The notes under the pieces were generated by a model. The model worked only from the letters and a program-made list of their open reading frames with translations, ran no database searches and was not told where the DNA came from. DNA of 64,000 bases from Gluconobacter morbifer G707 (GTDB lineage: Bacteria; Pseudomonadota; Alphaproteobacteria; Acetobacterales; Acetobacteraceae): assembly GCF_000234355.1 (NCBI RefSeq), contig NZ_AGQV01000006.1:1-64000 (forward strand), written 5' to 3'. Made by a program: the position numbers and the translations under genes. Numbering within the stretch: position 1 is the first letter of the stretch; the number at the start of each line of letters is the position of its first letter. Below are positions 28,440 to 36,908 of this stretch, one piece after another.

Positions 28440-29051
28440 ATGACCATGTTGAGTACTTCGCTGATCCTTGCCAGTGGTTCTTCTGCACGGAGGATGCTGC
28501 TGGAGAACAGTGGTCTGTCCGTCATCTGCCGTCCCGTGGATCTGGATGAAGAGTCCCTTCGGCTTCAATGTCAGGATCAGGGCCGGTCCCTGGCTGAGAC
28601 CGCCATTGCCCTTGCCGATGCGAAAGCTGATCTGGCGTCCCGGGTTGCCGGGCCGGGCAAGCTGATCGTGGCGGCGGACCAGATCCTGGATCTGGAAGGC
28701 GAGGCGTTTGCAAAACCCCGTTCCTTTCAGGAGGCTCGACGGCACCTGCTGCGGTTGCGCAACCGGACCCATACCCTGCAATCCGCCGTGGTTCTGTACA
28801 GAGGAAAAGAGAAGCTGTGGGCTCATGTAGCGTCTCCTGTTCTGACCATGCGGAATTTTTCGGATGGTTTTCTGGACGCCTATCTGGCCCGGGAAGGAGA
28901 GGAGATCCTCTCCTGTGTCGGAGCCTACCGACTGGAAGGACTGGGCATTCAGCTTTTCTCGGAAATCCACGGCACCCATGATGCCATCCTTGGTCTGCCC
29001 GTGCTGCCGCTGCTGGATGTCCTGCGGAAGATAAAAGTGCTGGAGAGCTGA
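28440..29051 (+). CDS. maf: Maf-family nucleotide pyrophosphatase
   Basis: A 203-residue Maf/Ham1-like pyrophosphatase. The N terminus has the phosphate-binding LILASGSSARRMLLENSGLS. Then AKLIVAADQILDLEG-like sequence (here GKLIVAADQILDLEGEAFAK), the catalytic region FQEARRHLLRLRNRTHTLQS, and GAYRLEGLGIQLFSEIHGTH. Maf proteins hydrolyse modified or canonical NTPs to the monophosphates. Start is ATG at 28440 or 28446. The first codons abut the predicted origin, divergent from hemE. Confidence 0.92.
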   Translation: MTMLSTSLILASGSSARRMLLENSGLSVICRPVDLDEESLRLQCQDQGRSLAETAIALADAKADLASRVAGPGKLIVAADQILDLEGEAFAKPRSFQEARRHLLRLRNRTHTLQSAVVLYRGKEKLWAHVASPVLTMRNFSDGFLDAYLAREGEEILSCVGAYRLEGLGIQLFSEIHGTHDAILGLPVLPLLDVLRKIKVLES

Positions 29052-29144
29052 AAAATCTTCTTTTGACGCTTGTCAGGGGAGAATCAGGGCGATATACCGC
29101 CCTCATCCGGTCCCACCCCAATGGGATTGTCGATGAAACAGTGT

Positions 29145-29220
<76 letters not shown>

Positions 29221-29313
29221 GTTTCCTCTTTTTCTCCTGAAAATTGATTTTCTTGTTTTTTCGCTGATGCGGAGTTGCGTCGTCCTGTTCAGGCGATGGC
29301 GTTGACGGATGGA

Positions 29314-29799
29314 TCAGCCCGGAGGCTTGACCAGATCCGCTGTGATTCCGTTCGTTGCGGTCAGGGCGTCCTGTGGGGAAAGTTCCAGCAGCAGACCCTG
29401 TGCGCCACCGTTGATGACGATGGGTGCTCCGTCCATGGCGCATTGTTCGAATGCGGTGGGAACAGTGCTGCGCTGTCCGAAGGGGCTGACGCCACCGATA
29501 CGGTATCCCGTGCGCTGTTCGGCGTCCGGACGGGAGAGCATCTTGGCTTTCCGGCCACCGAACGCACTGACAACCCGCGTGAAATCCAGTTCACGGTCCG
29601 CAGGAAGGACCACGCAGGCCGGGCGCCCATCCAACTGCACCATCAGCGTCTTGAGAACATGGTCCGGTGAGAGGCCAAGGGCTGCCGCTGCGGCCACGCC
29701 GAGTTTTCCGGCCGAAGGATCATAGTCATAAACCCGGCGTTCATACGGAATGCCGAGTGCGTCCAGTGTCAGGGTTGCGGAAGTGTCCTGTTCGCTCAT
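29314..29799 (-). CDS. ybaK: YbaK/EbsC-type Cys-tRNA(Pro) deacylase
   Basis: A 161-residue single-domain protein of the YbaK/ProX editing family. Motifs: LDALGIPYERRVYDYDPSA, VLKTLMVQLDGRPACVVLPA with the conserved Lys, FGGRKAKMLS, GYRIGGVSPFGQRS and a C-terminal GAQGLLLELSPQDALTATN. It hydrolyses Cys mischarged on tRNA(Pro). No signal peptide. It is on the opposite strand to tRNA-Ala and the transglycosylase gene. Confidence 0.93.
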   Translation of the reverse strand: MSEQDTSATLTLDALGIPYERRVYDYDPSAGKLGVAAAAALGLSPDHVLKTLMVQLDGRPACVVLPADRELDFTRVVSAFGGRKAKMLSRPDAEQRTGYRIGGVSPFGQRSTVPTAFEQCAMDGAPIVINGGAQGLLLELSPQDALTATNGITADLVKPPG

Positions 29800-29864
29800 C
29801 TGGGAGTCCTCATTATCGTCAAATGGCGTACAGGATGGTAGGGTGTTGCGGGGGATGCTAGGGT

Positions 29865-30311
29865 ATGACCCTGGCTTTCATCATCGAAGGCGGTTTTCCG
29901 ATGGCTGCATCCCTGCTGGCCTGCATGCTGGCTTCTGCTCTTCATTATCATGTTCCACCCCGAATTTTGCCCGCCATCCAGCGGGTGGAAGGGGGAATGA
30001 CGGGAAATATCAGCCATAATACGGACGGTTCGGTCGATATCGGGCTCATGCAGATCAACTCGCGCTGGATCCTGCCAATCGCGGGCATGACACAACTTCA
30101 GCCGTCCCAGGTGGCGGCGCGTCTGGCGCTGGACCCGTGTTTCAATATCGCCGCTGCGGCCATGATCCTGCATCGCGCCCTTGCGCAGGAGCACGGCAAC
30201 ATCATGCAGGCGATCGGGGATTACCATTCCCGGACCCTTCCCCTGAACCTGGCCTATCAGCGCAGGGTCATCGCGGCGGCATCGGAGTTGTATTTCCGGA
30301 AAAGAGCCTGA
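29865..30311 (+). CDS. Lytic transglycosylase (SLT/VirB1-like)
   Basis: A 148-residue protein with a single lysozyme-like domain: PAIQRVEGGMTGNISHN with the catalytic Glu, then DIGLMQINSRWI and the later DPCFNIAAAAMILHRAL and IGDYHSRT. A hydrophobic N terminus (MAASLLACMLASALHYH) may be a signal peptide, favouring ATG at 29901 behind GAAGGCGG over 29865. The compact form resembles IagB/VirB1-type enzymes that open peptidoglycan for secretion machines, but no secretion system is nearby. Cleaves glycan strands in the periplasm. Confidence 0.87.
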   Translation: MTLAFIIEGGFPMAASLLACMLASALHYHVPPRILPAIQRVEGGMTGNISHNTDGSVDIGLMQINSRWILPIAGMTQLQPSQVAARLALDPCFNIAAAAMILHRALAQEHGNIMQAIGDYHSRTLPLNLAYQRRVIAAASELYFRKRA

Positions 30312-30354
30312 TTTCGGAGCATTGAGGACCGGGAAGGATGGCCAGGGAGGAGAT

Positions 30355-30367
30355 GTTATCTTATAAC
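30355..30367 (+). promoter_or_regulatory. Candidate Zur operator
   Basis: A perfect inverted repeat, GTTAT CTT ATAAC, 33 bases ahead of the znuA-like start. It resembles the GTTAT-n3-ATAAC Zur boxes described in alphaproteobacteria. It stands ahead of a zinc transporter operon. The family pattern is known; binding here is inferred. Confidence 0.65.
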
Positions 30368-30399
30368 GCCCGCTTTGCCAGTCTGTGCCGAGGATTGTC

Positions 30400-31257
30400 A
30401 TGCGCCGTTTTATGGCCCCGTTTCTGGCCGGGCTGTTTTTGCTTCTTCCCGCGTACGGCAGTGCCGCGCCTCTGCCCGTGGTCTGTGTGGAAGCAGTGTG
30501 GTGCGATATTGCTGCGCAGATCGGTGGCAAGGATGTCCGGACACAGGCACTTTTCTCCATGCCGGGTCTTGATCCTCACGATCTGACGCCGTCGCCCTCC
30601 ATGGCGCGGGCCCTAGTGGAGGGGTCTTTCGTCATCATCAATGGCGCGACATACGATGACTGGGCACGTCCGTTTGTTGCAGGCCGCCCTGACCGTCTGA
30701 TTGTCGCGGATCTGGCCGAATGGCAGCCGGGCCAGAACCCGCATCTTTTTTTCGATACGGCTGTCGTGCGGCAGGTGGCGCAGGATCTTGCAGCATGGTT
30801 CGGGCGGCAGTCCGGGCTTGACCAAGAGGGCGTGCAGAGTCGTCTGGCGGCTTTTCTGCACCAGGTGGATGGCGTGGATGCCGTCCTGTCCGACATGCGC
30901 GCGCGCCATGGAGGCACACCCATTGCGGCTGTTGAGCCGGTTGGGCAACCGCTTCTGGAAAAGGCGGGGCTTCATCTCGTGGATCAGGCTTTTGCCTATG
31001 CGATCATGAACCATGTGACACCATCTCCCCGGGACGTGGCGCAGCTGGATCAGGTGCTGGCCCGGAAGGAGGTGCGGATGCTGGTTGTCAATCCGGCCAT
31101 TCATTCTCCTCAGATTGACCGTCTGTTGGAACAAGCCGCGGCGGATGGGGTGCCGCAGGTCAGGCTCGGGGAAATCTTGTCCCCGGGACAGACCTGGCAG
31201 GGTTGGGTCGGGGCGTTCCTTCAGGCTGTTGGACAGGTTCTTGATGGCCATGCCTAA
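30400..31257 (+). CDS. znuA: Zinc ABC transporter substrate-binding protein (ZnuA-like)
   Basis: A 285-residue periplasmic protein. The ATG at 30400 behind CCGAGGATTGTC gives signal peptide MRRFMAPFLAGLFLLLPAYG ending SAA. Cluster A-I metal-binding pattern: GLDPHDLTPSPSMARAL with the first His, QNPHLFFDTAVVRQV with the second, and a later AYAIMNHVTPSPRDVAQL. It lacks the long His-rich loop of many ZnuA proteins. Its gene overlaps znuC and follows a Zur-like operator, so zinc is favoured over manganese. Confidence 0.85.
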   Translation: MRRFMAPFLAGLFLLLPAYGSAAPLPVVCVEAVWCDIAAQIGGKDVRTQALFSMPGLDPHDLTPSPSMARALVEGSFVIINGATYDDWARPFVAGRPDRLIVADLAEWQPGQNPHLFFDTAVVRQVAQDLAAWFGRQSGLDQEGVQSRLAAFLHQVDGVDAVLSDMRARHGGTPIAAVEPVGQPLLEKAGLHLVDQAFAYAIMNHVTPSPRDVAQLDQVLARKEVRMLVVNPAIHSPQIDRLLEQAAADGVPQVRLGEILSPGQTWQGWVGAFLQAVGQVLDGHA

Positions 31258-31924
31258 TATTTCCGGGCCTGGTTTTCTGGAGTTTCAGGACGTGACACTG
31301 TTCGCCGGACGGAAAAATGTCCTAGATCATGTGTCATGCACTATTCCCCTGACGGACATGACTCTTCTGACGGGACGCAATGGTGTGGGAAAATCCACTC
31401 TTCTGCGGGCCATGCTGGGGCTTTGCCCGGTGCAGGGCGGAAAGATCCTGATTGACGGGGCTGCTCCTGTCCGGGCCCGGCGTCGGATTGGTTACATGCC
31501 ACAGCGCGTGACGGATGCAGCGCTTCTGGTCCCGGCCATTAGTCACGTTCTGGCTGCCATCGGTGGAACGGGCTGGGGTTTCCCCCTGAACTGGCGTTCG
31601 CGCCAGCGGGAAGCGGAACGGTTGCTGGATCTGACAGGGGCGGGTTGTTTTGCATCCCGTCCGCTTGGGCTTCTGTCGGGCGGTGAGAGGCAGCGGATCG
31701 GTCTGGCGCAGGCTCTGGCGGATGTGCCGTCGTTGTTGTTGCTGGATGAGCCGCTGGCCGCGCTCGATCAGGCGGGACAGAGGCAGATTGTCACGTTGCT
31801 GGAGACCCTGATCCGCAAGCTGGGGATCGGGGTCCTGATGACGTCCCATGAGGTTCTGGCGCTGGAGGGGCAGGTCAGCCGGAAGCTGCATCTGGCGGAA
31901 GGAGCGCTGCATGTTCGAATTTGA
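31244..31924 (+). CDS. znuC: Zinc ABC transporter ATP-binding protein (ZnuC-like)
   Basis: A 226-residue ABC ATPase. Walker A is LTGRNGVGKSTLLRAMLG, Q-loop near GYMPQRVTDA, signature LLSGGERQRIGLAQALAD, Walker B SLLLLDEPLAALDQAG, and the switch His in LMTSHEVLAL. Start is ATG at 31244 or 31250, inside the end of znuA, so the genes are translationally coupled. Powers zinc import with the permease that follows. Confidence 0.9.
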   Translation: MAMPNISGPGFLEFQDVTLFAGRKNVLDHVSCTIPLTDMTLLTGRNGVGKSTLLRAMLGLCPVQGGKILIDGAAPVRARRRIGYMPQRVTDAALLVPAISHVLAAIGGTGWGFPLNWRSRQREAERLLDLTGAGCFASRPLGLLSGGERQRIGLAQALADVPSLLLLDEPLAALDQAGQRQIVTLLETLIRKLGIGVLMTSHEVLALEGQVSRKLHLAEGALHVRI

Positions 31925-32726
31925 TTTCATGCGGCATGCCTTCGAGGGCAGTGCGATCGTTTCCGTGATGGCGGGATCGGTCGGGTGGTTCCTGAGTCTG
32001 CGTCGACAGGCTTTTGCGGCACATGCCCTGTCCCATGTCGGGTTCAGCGGAGCAGCGGGCGCGGTCTGGCTGGGATATCCTCCATTGGGAGGGATGGTGC
32101 TGTTCAGTCTCCTGACCGGACTGGCCATGGGCTGTGAGCGTGATGCTGGCGAGGGGGCTTCCGTCCAGCGGGACAGCTCGATCGGGCTGGTTCTTGCGGC
32201 CAGTCTCGGACTGGGGACGTGGTTTCTGCACAAGGCCAACGGGGCATCCAGTCTTGCGACGACGCTGCTTTTCGGGGATGTGCTGGGGATTGACGGACGG
32301 ACGCTTGGTGAGCTGGGCGTGGTGGCTCTGATTTGTCTGACGGGGCTGACGATGCTGGCCCGGCCTTTGCTGTTTGCCAGTCTTGCTCCTGAAGTGGCGC
32401 GGGCCAGAGGCGTGCCTGTCAGGGCGGTGTCTCTGGCGTTCATGCTTGTCGCGGCGCTGACCTGCGCTGCCTGCGCGGAGGTTGCGGGGGCTTTGCTGGC
32501 GTTCAGTCTGATGATCGGCCCGGCGGCGGGAGCGCTGCGGCTGTCCCTGCGGCCGCTGGCGGGGCTGGTGTTCTCGGTTGGGGGCGCGCTGGTGCTGTCA
32601 TGGGGCGGGTTGGTGCTGTCATGGCAGACGGATGTGCCCGTGCCCTTCTGGACCGGAATGGGGGCGGCTGGTGTTTACGGACTGGCGTGTCTGGGCAGCC
32701 GGTTCAGGACCCTTTCATGTGCGTGA
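31911..32726 (+). CDS. znuB: Zinc ABC transporter permease (ZnuB-like)
   Basis: A 271-residue protein with about eight hydrophobic helices. It belongs to the ABC-3 metal permease family: AFAAHALSHVGFSGAAGAVW is the typical N-terminal block, LFGDVLGI the mid block, and EVAGALLAFSLMIGPAAGAL the conserved C-terminal region. The ATG at 31911 lies 14 bases inside znuC. Third and last gene of the operon. Confidence 0.9.
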   Translation: MFEFDFMRHAFEGSAIVSVMAGSVGWFLSLRRQAFAAHALSHVGFSGAAGAVWLGYPPLGGMVLFSLLTGLAMGCERDAGEGASVQRDSSIGLVLAASLGLGTWFLHKANGASSLATTLLFGDVLGIDGRTLGELGVVALICLTGLTMLARPLLFASLAPEVARARGVPVRAVSLAFMLVAALTCAACAEVAGALLAFSLMIGPAAGALRLSLRPLAGLVFSVGGALVLSWGGLVLSWQTDVPVPFWTGMGAAGVYGLACLGSRFRTLSCA

Positions 32727-32838
32727 GTTTCAGATGAACCAGCACGATGAAGGCGATCAGCAGAACATGCATGATGATCAGCGCCTTCATCGTGATGACG
32801 CGCGCATCCTTGGTTGTATCGGGAACTTCACTCGGCAC
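32704..32838 (-). CDS. Candidate 44-residue single-pass membrane protein
   Basis: A short minus-strand frame starting with GTG at 32838, preceded by GAGGAGACA at good ribosome-binding distance. It encodes VPSEVPDTTKDARVITMK, then a strongly hydrophobic ALIIMHVLLIAFIVLVHL, and a short basic tail LKLTHMKGS. One transmembrane helix with a hydrophilic N terminus is a common small-protein design. It overlaps the end of znuB tail to tail by 23 bp and is divergent from the sugar transporter. No family recognised. Confidence 0.55.
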   Translation of the reverse strand: MPSEVPDTTKDARVITMKALIIMHVLLIAFIVLVHLKLTHMKGS

Positions 32839-32967
32839 TGGCTGTCTCCTCTGCCTCTTTTTCAGGAATAGCCTGTACTGCCGGGATTGGCCAGATTGGA
32901 CGTCACCAGCATTTCATCGAGATTGTTCCGGAAAAAGCGCGAAAAACTATCGCGGTTCCGGTATGTT

Positions 32968-34452
32968 ATGAATGTTATGTCAAATGATACAAAAAATTCC
33001 CGACCTGAGCGGGAGCATGTGGATCCCGCAACGATCCAGATTTCTCCCAATGCAAAGCTGACGCTTTTCCTGGCTGCACTTGTGGCTGCCATCTGCGGCG
33101 GCCTTTACGGTTATGATACAGGTATCATTTCCGGCACGCTCCCCCTGATCGGCGATGATTTCGGGCTTAACGCTACCATGAAGGAGAGTGTTGCCTCGGC
33201 AATTCTTCTCGGGGCCATCTTCGGTGCCTTCGGTGCGGGGAACCTTTCGGAGAAATACGGCCGCAGGGCGACGACCTGTATCGTCAGCGGTATTTTTGTC
33301 ATGGGGGCCACGGCCTGTTCCATGGCGCCGGGTGTCTGGAGCCTGATTGCGGCGCGCTTTGTGCTGGGACTGGCGGTGGGTGGCTCCACGCAGGTCGTAC
33401 CCATGTATATTTCCGAGCTGGCCCCGCAGGAGCGGCGCGGCACGCTGGTGACAATGTTCAATGTGGCCATAGGTCTTGGCATTCTCATTGCGAACATCAT
33501 CGGATTTACGGAGCGCACCAACTGGGGCTGGCGTCCTATGGTGGGTATTGCTGCAGCACCGGCATTTCTGGTGTTTGTATCCATGTTCTTCATGCCCAAA
33601 AGTCCGCGCTGGGCGGCTGAAAATGAGGGTATCAAGAGCGCCATCGAACAGCTGAGCCGGATCCGGACGACCAAGCGCGCCGTGCGCCGGGAAATCCAGT
33701 CCATCCGTGAAAACGCCGTGAGTGATCCGAAAAACCGTGGCTGGGGCGGGCTGTTCCGTCCATGGGTCCGTCCGGCCCTGATCGCAGCGTTGGGTGTGGC
33801 GTTCTTCACCCAGTGCGGTGGGCTGGAGATGATGATCTATTATGCGCCGACCTTTCTGAATGATGCAGGTTTTGGCACGTCTTCCGCTCTGCTGGCGTCG
33901 CTCGGCGTGGCGGTTGTCTACTGCATCATGACCTTTCTGGGCTGCATGTTCGTGGACAGGATCGGCCGCCGTCGCCTGATGCTGGTCATGGGGCCGGGGG
34001 CTGCCCTGTCGCTGGTCGGGCTGGGCTTCATGTTCCTGAGCCATCCGGCACCGGGAAGTGTGGGAGCTTACATGATCGTGGCGTTCCTGCTGCTGTTCAT
34101 GATGTTCAATTCCGGCGGGATCCAGGTCTGTGGCTGGCTTCTGGGGGCAGAGATGTTCCCACTTTCCATGCGCGGGCAGGCGACATCGCTTCATGCCGCC
34201 ACGCTGTGGGGGGCAGATCTGCTCGTGACCAGTACGGCCCTGACGATGGCCGAGGCCATTGGTCTGACATGGACGATGTGGTTCTATGCGTTCGTCAACC
34301 TCGCTTCTGTTATATTCGTGTATTTCTTCGTGCCCGAGACGTCGGGGGCTTCGCTGGAAGACATTGAGGACGCCCTGCTTGAAAAGCGCTTCCGCCCGAC
34401 GCCGGGGCACACCCGCATCGTTCCGGAAGAGGACGCCGAAGAAGCCGCATGA
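32968..34452 (+). CDS. MFS sugar transporter (GalP/XylE sugar-porter family)
   Basis: About 494 residues, 12 transmembrane helices. Sugar-porter signatures: GYDTGIISGTLP, GRRATTCIVSG, RFVLGLAVGGSTQVVPMYIS with ELAPQERRGTLV, MPKSPRWAAENE, DRIGRRRLMLV and the closing VPETSGASLEDIED. These match proton-linked hexose/pentose symporters. Start may be 32968 or 32977; neither has a strong ribosome-binding site. The substrate cannot be told. Stands alone, followed closely by the HIT gene. Confidence 0.92.
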   Translation: MNVMSNDTKNSRPEREHVDPATIQISPNAKLTLFLAALVAAICGGLYGYDTGIISGTLPLIGDDFGLNATMKESVASAILLGAIFGAFGAGNLSEKYGRRATTCIVSGIFVMGATACSMAPGVWSLIAARFVLGLAVGGSTQVVPMYISELAPQERRGTLVTMFNVAIGLGILIANIIGFTERTNWGWRPMVGIAAAPAFLVFVSMFFMPKSPRWAAENEGIKSAIEQLSRIRTTKRAVRREIQSIRENAVSDPKNRGWGGLFRPWVRPALIAALGVAFFTQCGGLEMMIYYAPTFLNDAGFGTSSALLASLGVAVVYCIMTFLGCMFVDRIGRRRLMLVMGPGAALSLVGLGFMFLSHPAPGSVGAYMIVAFLLLFMMFNSGGIQVCGWLLGAEMFPLSMRGQATSLHAATLWGADLLVTSTALTMAEAIGLTWTMWFYAFVNLASVIFVYFFVPETSGASLEDIEDALLEKRFRPTPGHTRIVPEEDAEEAA

Positions 34453-34481
34453 TACGGTCTCCCTTTTGAGGGAGATTACTC

Positions 34482-34919
34482 ATGGCGGATGTTATTGCAG
34501 AACGGGTTGTTGCCGCGCGGCGTGGTAACAACCCTTCTGTTATCGGGCGTATGAAATCCGGCTGGCTTGTCATGGGCGAGACGCAGCCGCTTCCAGGGTA
34601 CTGTCAGCTTCTGGCCGATCCCGTTGTGCCGTCCATCAATGATCTCAAGGGTGCCGACCGTCTTCAGTATCTGTCGGACATGGCGGAAGCGGGCGATGCG
34701 CTTCTGGCCGTGACCGGCGCGACGCGGATCAATTACGAAACGTGGTGCAATCTCGCGCCATCCCTTCATACGCATCTCGTGCCCCGTTATGTGGATGAGC
34801 CCGAGGAAAAACGGATCAGGCCGGCTGGGACGGTCTATGATTATGCAACCGCGCGTCCCTTCAGCCCGGAGGTCGACCGGGCATTCATGGATGCCATGCG
34901 GAAGCGGCTGGGGCTTTAG
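34482..34919 (+). CDS. HIT-family (histidine triad) protein
   Basis: A 145-residue protein. The core SGWLVMGETQPLPGYCQLLA and a diagnostic SLHTHLVPRYVDEPEE with HxH(xx)PRY identify the HIT fold: nucleotide phosphoramidases and hydrolases. Usual HIT proteins have HxHxHxx; here only two His are seen, the third position being replaced by Val-Pro. It follows the sugar transporter by 29 bases, with its ribosome-binding site (AGGGAG) inside a 7-bp hairpin at 34458-34475. Confidence 0.78.
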   Translation: MADVIAERVVAARRGNNPSVIGRMKSGWLVMGETQPLPGYCQLLADPVVPSINDLKGADRLQYLSDMAEAGDALLAVTGATRINYETWCNLAPSLHTHLVPRYVDEPEEKRIRPAGTVYDYATARPFSPEVDRAFMDAMRKRLGL

Positions 34920-34921
34920 GG

Positions 34922-35923
34922 TCAGGAGCGTAGGGTGCGCAGCAGATACCAGACCTGAAAGACGGCCGTTTCACACCAGGTCTGGCGTTTGAGATCTGGA
35001 TACTGTTTCAGGATATGCAGGCGGGCGGAAAAGGATTTCGCCCGGGCTAGGGCTTCGAGCAGGCGCAGCGCTTCCGGAGACAGTATTTCCGACCATTCCA
35101 GCAGATAGCGGACATTGCCTTCAAAAATCGACATGAACACGTTCGGTCCGCGCCGGAGGGCAGCGTATCCGCGATGCAGGAGGGATGTCTGGGCGCCAAT
35201 GGTGTTGCGTCCATGCTGCCTGTAATGACTGACGCAGCGATCGTCGAAAACGATCCTGCCACCGCTTCCGCTGGTCAGCAGGTAGGCCCACCAGTCATGC
35301 AGCACCGAAGGCGGGGGCGCATGATTCTGAAGGAGGTGATGGGTGGCGGCGTTGAAAAGGATCGTGTGGCCTGTTGCGATGTTCTGGGTCAGGGCATTGG
35401 GAAAACCGGGAGAACGGCGCAGGGGACTGGATTGTCCGATAATGTTCAGGTTCTCGTCCGTCAGGTACTGCCGGGCGCAGTAGAGGGCTGCGACATGCGC
35501 GGGGATCGGGGCAATGCTTTCCATGGCCCATGCCAGTTTCCGGGGATGCCAGACGTCGTCCTGATCGGCAAAGGCGACATGGGACGCTGTTGGAATGGCA
35601 TTCAGAAGATAGGCGTATGAGGCGGCAACACCCAGTCGTCCCGGGTGGGACGTGATCTCGATGAAGCGTTCCTGACCGGCTCGGGCGGCGAATTCCCGCA
35701 TGAGGATCGGTGAGTCGTCCGATGAGGCATCGTCCCGCCAGTACAGGAGCCAGTCCTCATGGGTCTGGGCCAGGATGCTCTCAAGTTGGGCGGGCAGGTA
35801 AGCTGCACCGTTATGGAGCGAGAGCAGGATGGCGATTGTGTCCGATCCCCGCTTCAGATGCGAGCCGGCTTCCCCGTTCAGGAAAGAATGCCGCATGGAG
35901 GCACCGGAAGGGGGAAGGGGCAT
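34922..35923 (-). CDS. Family 2 glycosyltransferase (rhamnosyltransferase-like)
   Basis: A 333-residue GT-A glycosyltransferase. TIAILLSLHNGAAYLPAQLE, LLYWRDDASSDDSP and FADQDDVWHPRKLAWAM (the DQDD nucleotide-sugar motif) place it in the GT2 group rich in rhamnosyltransferases, and DWWAYLLTSGSGG is its typical C-terminal block. No membrane segments. The frame may instead begin at the second ATG (MRHSFLNGEAG). It ends the minus-strand rfbB-A-C-D cluster, 82 bases after rfbD, so adding rhamnose from dTDP-rhamnose is the natural inference. Confidence 0.85.
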   Translation of the reverse strand: MPLPPSGASMRHSFLNGEAGSHLKRGSDTIAILLSLHNGAAYLPAQLESILAQTHEDWLLYWRDDASSDDSPILMREFAARAGQERFIEITSHPGRLGVAASYAYLLNAIPTASHVAFADQDDVWHPRKLAWAMESIAPIPAHVAALYCARQYLTDENLNIIGQSSPLRRSPGFPNALTQNIATGHTILFNAATHHLLQNHAPPPSVLHDWWAYLLTSGSGGRIVFDDRCVSHYRQHGRNTIGAQTSLLHRGYAALRRGPNVFMSIFEGNVRYLLEWSEILSPEALRLLEALARAKSFSARLHILKQYPDLKRQTWCETAVFQVWYLLRTLRS

Positions 35924-36005
35924 GTCATCCTGAAGCAGGGTATGAGAAAAGGGGTAGAAAACGAATAGGGAAGTTCACACCAGACAGGCCGGTGTGAACC
36001 CGGGA

Positions 36006-36908
36006 TCAGGCTGCTGAGAACAGTTTGTGAACCGTACGGGCAATGCTGTCCCGCCATTCAGGAAGGCGCACGCCGAAGATACGGTGCAGTTTCGTGTTAT
36101 CCAGCCGGGAATCCTGCGGCCTTTTGGCCGGCGTTGGCCAGTCTTCAGTGCGGATGGCGGTAACGCTCGGCATGGACTGTCCGTGTTTCGCGGCTTCCTC
36201 AAGGGCTGCTACGGCCAAGCCATGCCATGTTGTCGAACCGGTTCCGCTGGCGTGATAGATACCGGCGTAATTGGCCTTCCACCCGTCTTTTTCGATCAGG
36301 TCGATAATGGCGAGGATGGCTTCCGCCAGGTCGTCCGAACTGGTCGGGTTGCCGTGCTGGTCTCCAACGACCTTCAGGGCCGGGTTCTTGGCGCCGGCAT
36401 TGACCATGGTCTTGACGAAGTTCTTGCCATGCGCGGAATAGACCCACGCCGTGCGCAGAATGATACTTTTCGGGTTGGCCGCCAGAACCGCCTGTTCGCC
36501 GTCGGCTTTCGTGCTGCCATAGACGGTCTGCGGTGTGGTAGGGTCCTGCTCGGTATAGGGCTCGCCCTTGTCACCAGAAAAGACGTAGTCCGTCGAGACA
36601 TGGATGAAAGGAATGCCGGCTTTCGCACAGGCCGCAGCGAGGGCGGCCGGACCGGAGCAGTTGGCGCGCTCGGCGCCTTCCTTTTCTGTTTCCGCCCGGT
36701 CAACCGCCGTCCATGCCGCAGCGTTCACGACGACGGAGGGATGGTATTTCGCGACAGTCGCGGCAATTGTTTCCGGATGGTCGAAATCAAATTCCGGGCG
36801 TCCGACCCGAACGACACGTGCGCCGCCAAGATTGGCGAGTGACGTGGCGAGCTGGCCGTTACCACCCGTTACGAGAATGGGGCCTGTACTGGACATGGTG
36901 CTGCTCAC
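36006..36908 (-). CDS. rfbD: dTDP-4-dehydrorhamnose reductase RfbD/RmlD
   Basis: A 300-residue reductase of the extended SDR family. Cofactor site ILVTGGNGQLATSLANLG, VVVNAAAWTAVDRAE, HVSTDYVFSGDKGEPYTEQD, catalytic YGSTKADGEQAV and RTAWVYSAHGKNFVKTM. Performs the last step to dTDP-L-rhamnose. Overlaps rfbC by four bases. Confidence 0.95.
   Translation of the reverse strand: MSSTMSSTGPILVTGGNGQLATSLANLGGARVVRVGRPEFDFDHPETIAATVAKYHPSVVVNAAAWTAVDRAETEKEGAERANCSGPAALAAACAKAGIPFIHVSTDYVFSGDKGEPYTEQDPTTPQTVYGSTKADGEQAVLAANPKSIILRTAWVYSAHGKNFVKTMVNAGAKNPALKVVGDQHGNPTSSDDLAEAILAIIDLIEKDGWKANYAGIYHASGTGSTTWHGLAVAALEEAAKHGQSMPSVTAIRTEDWPTPAKRPQDSRLDNTKLHRIFGVRLPEWRDSIARTVHKLFSAA

Noticed and set aside
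32980-34410. 476-codon minus frame opposite the sugar transporter
   Set aside because: Composition is typical of antisense to a GC-rich gene (many His, Gln, Arg); the plus strand carries all sugar-porter motifs.
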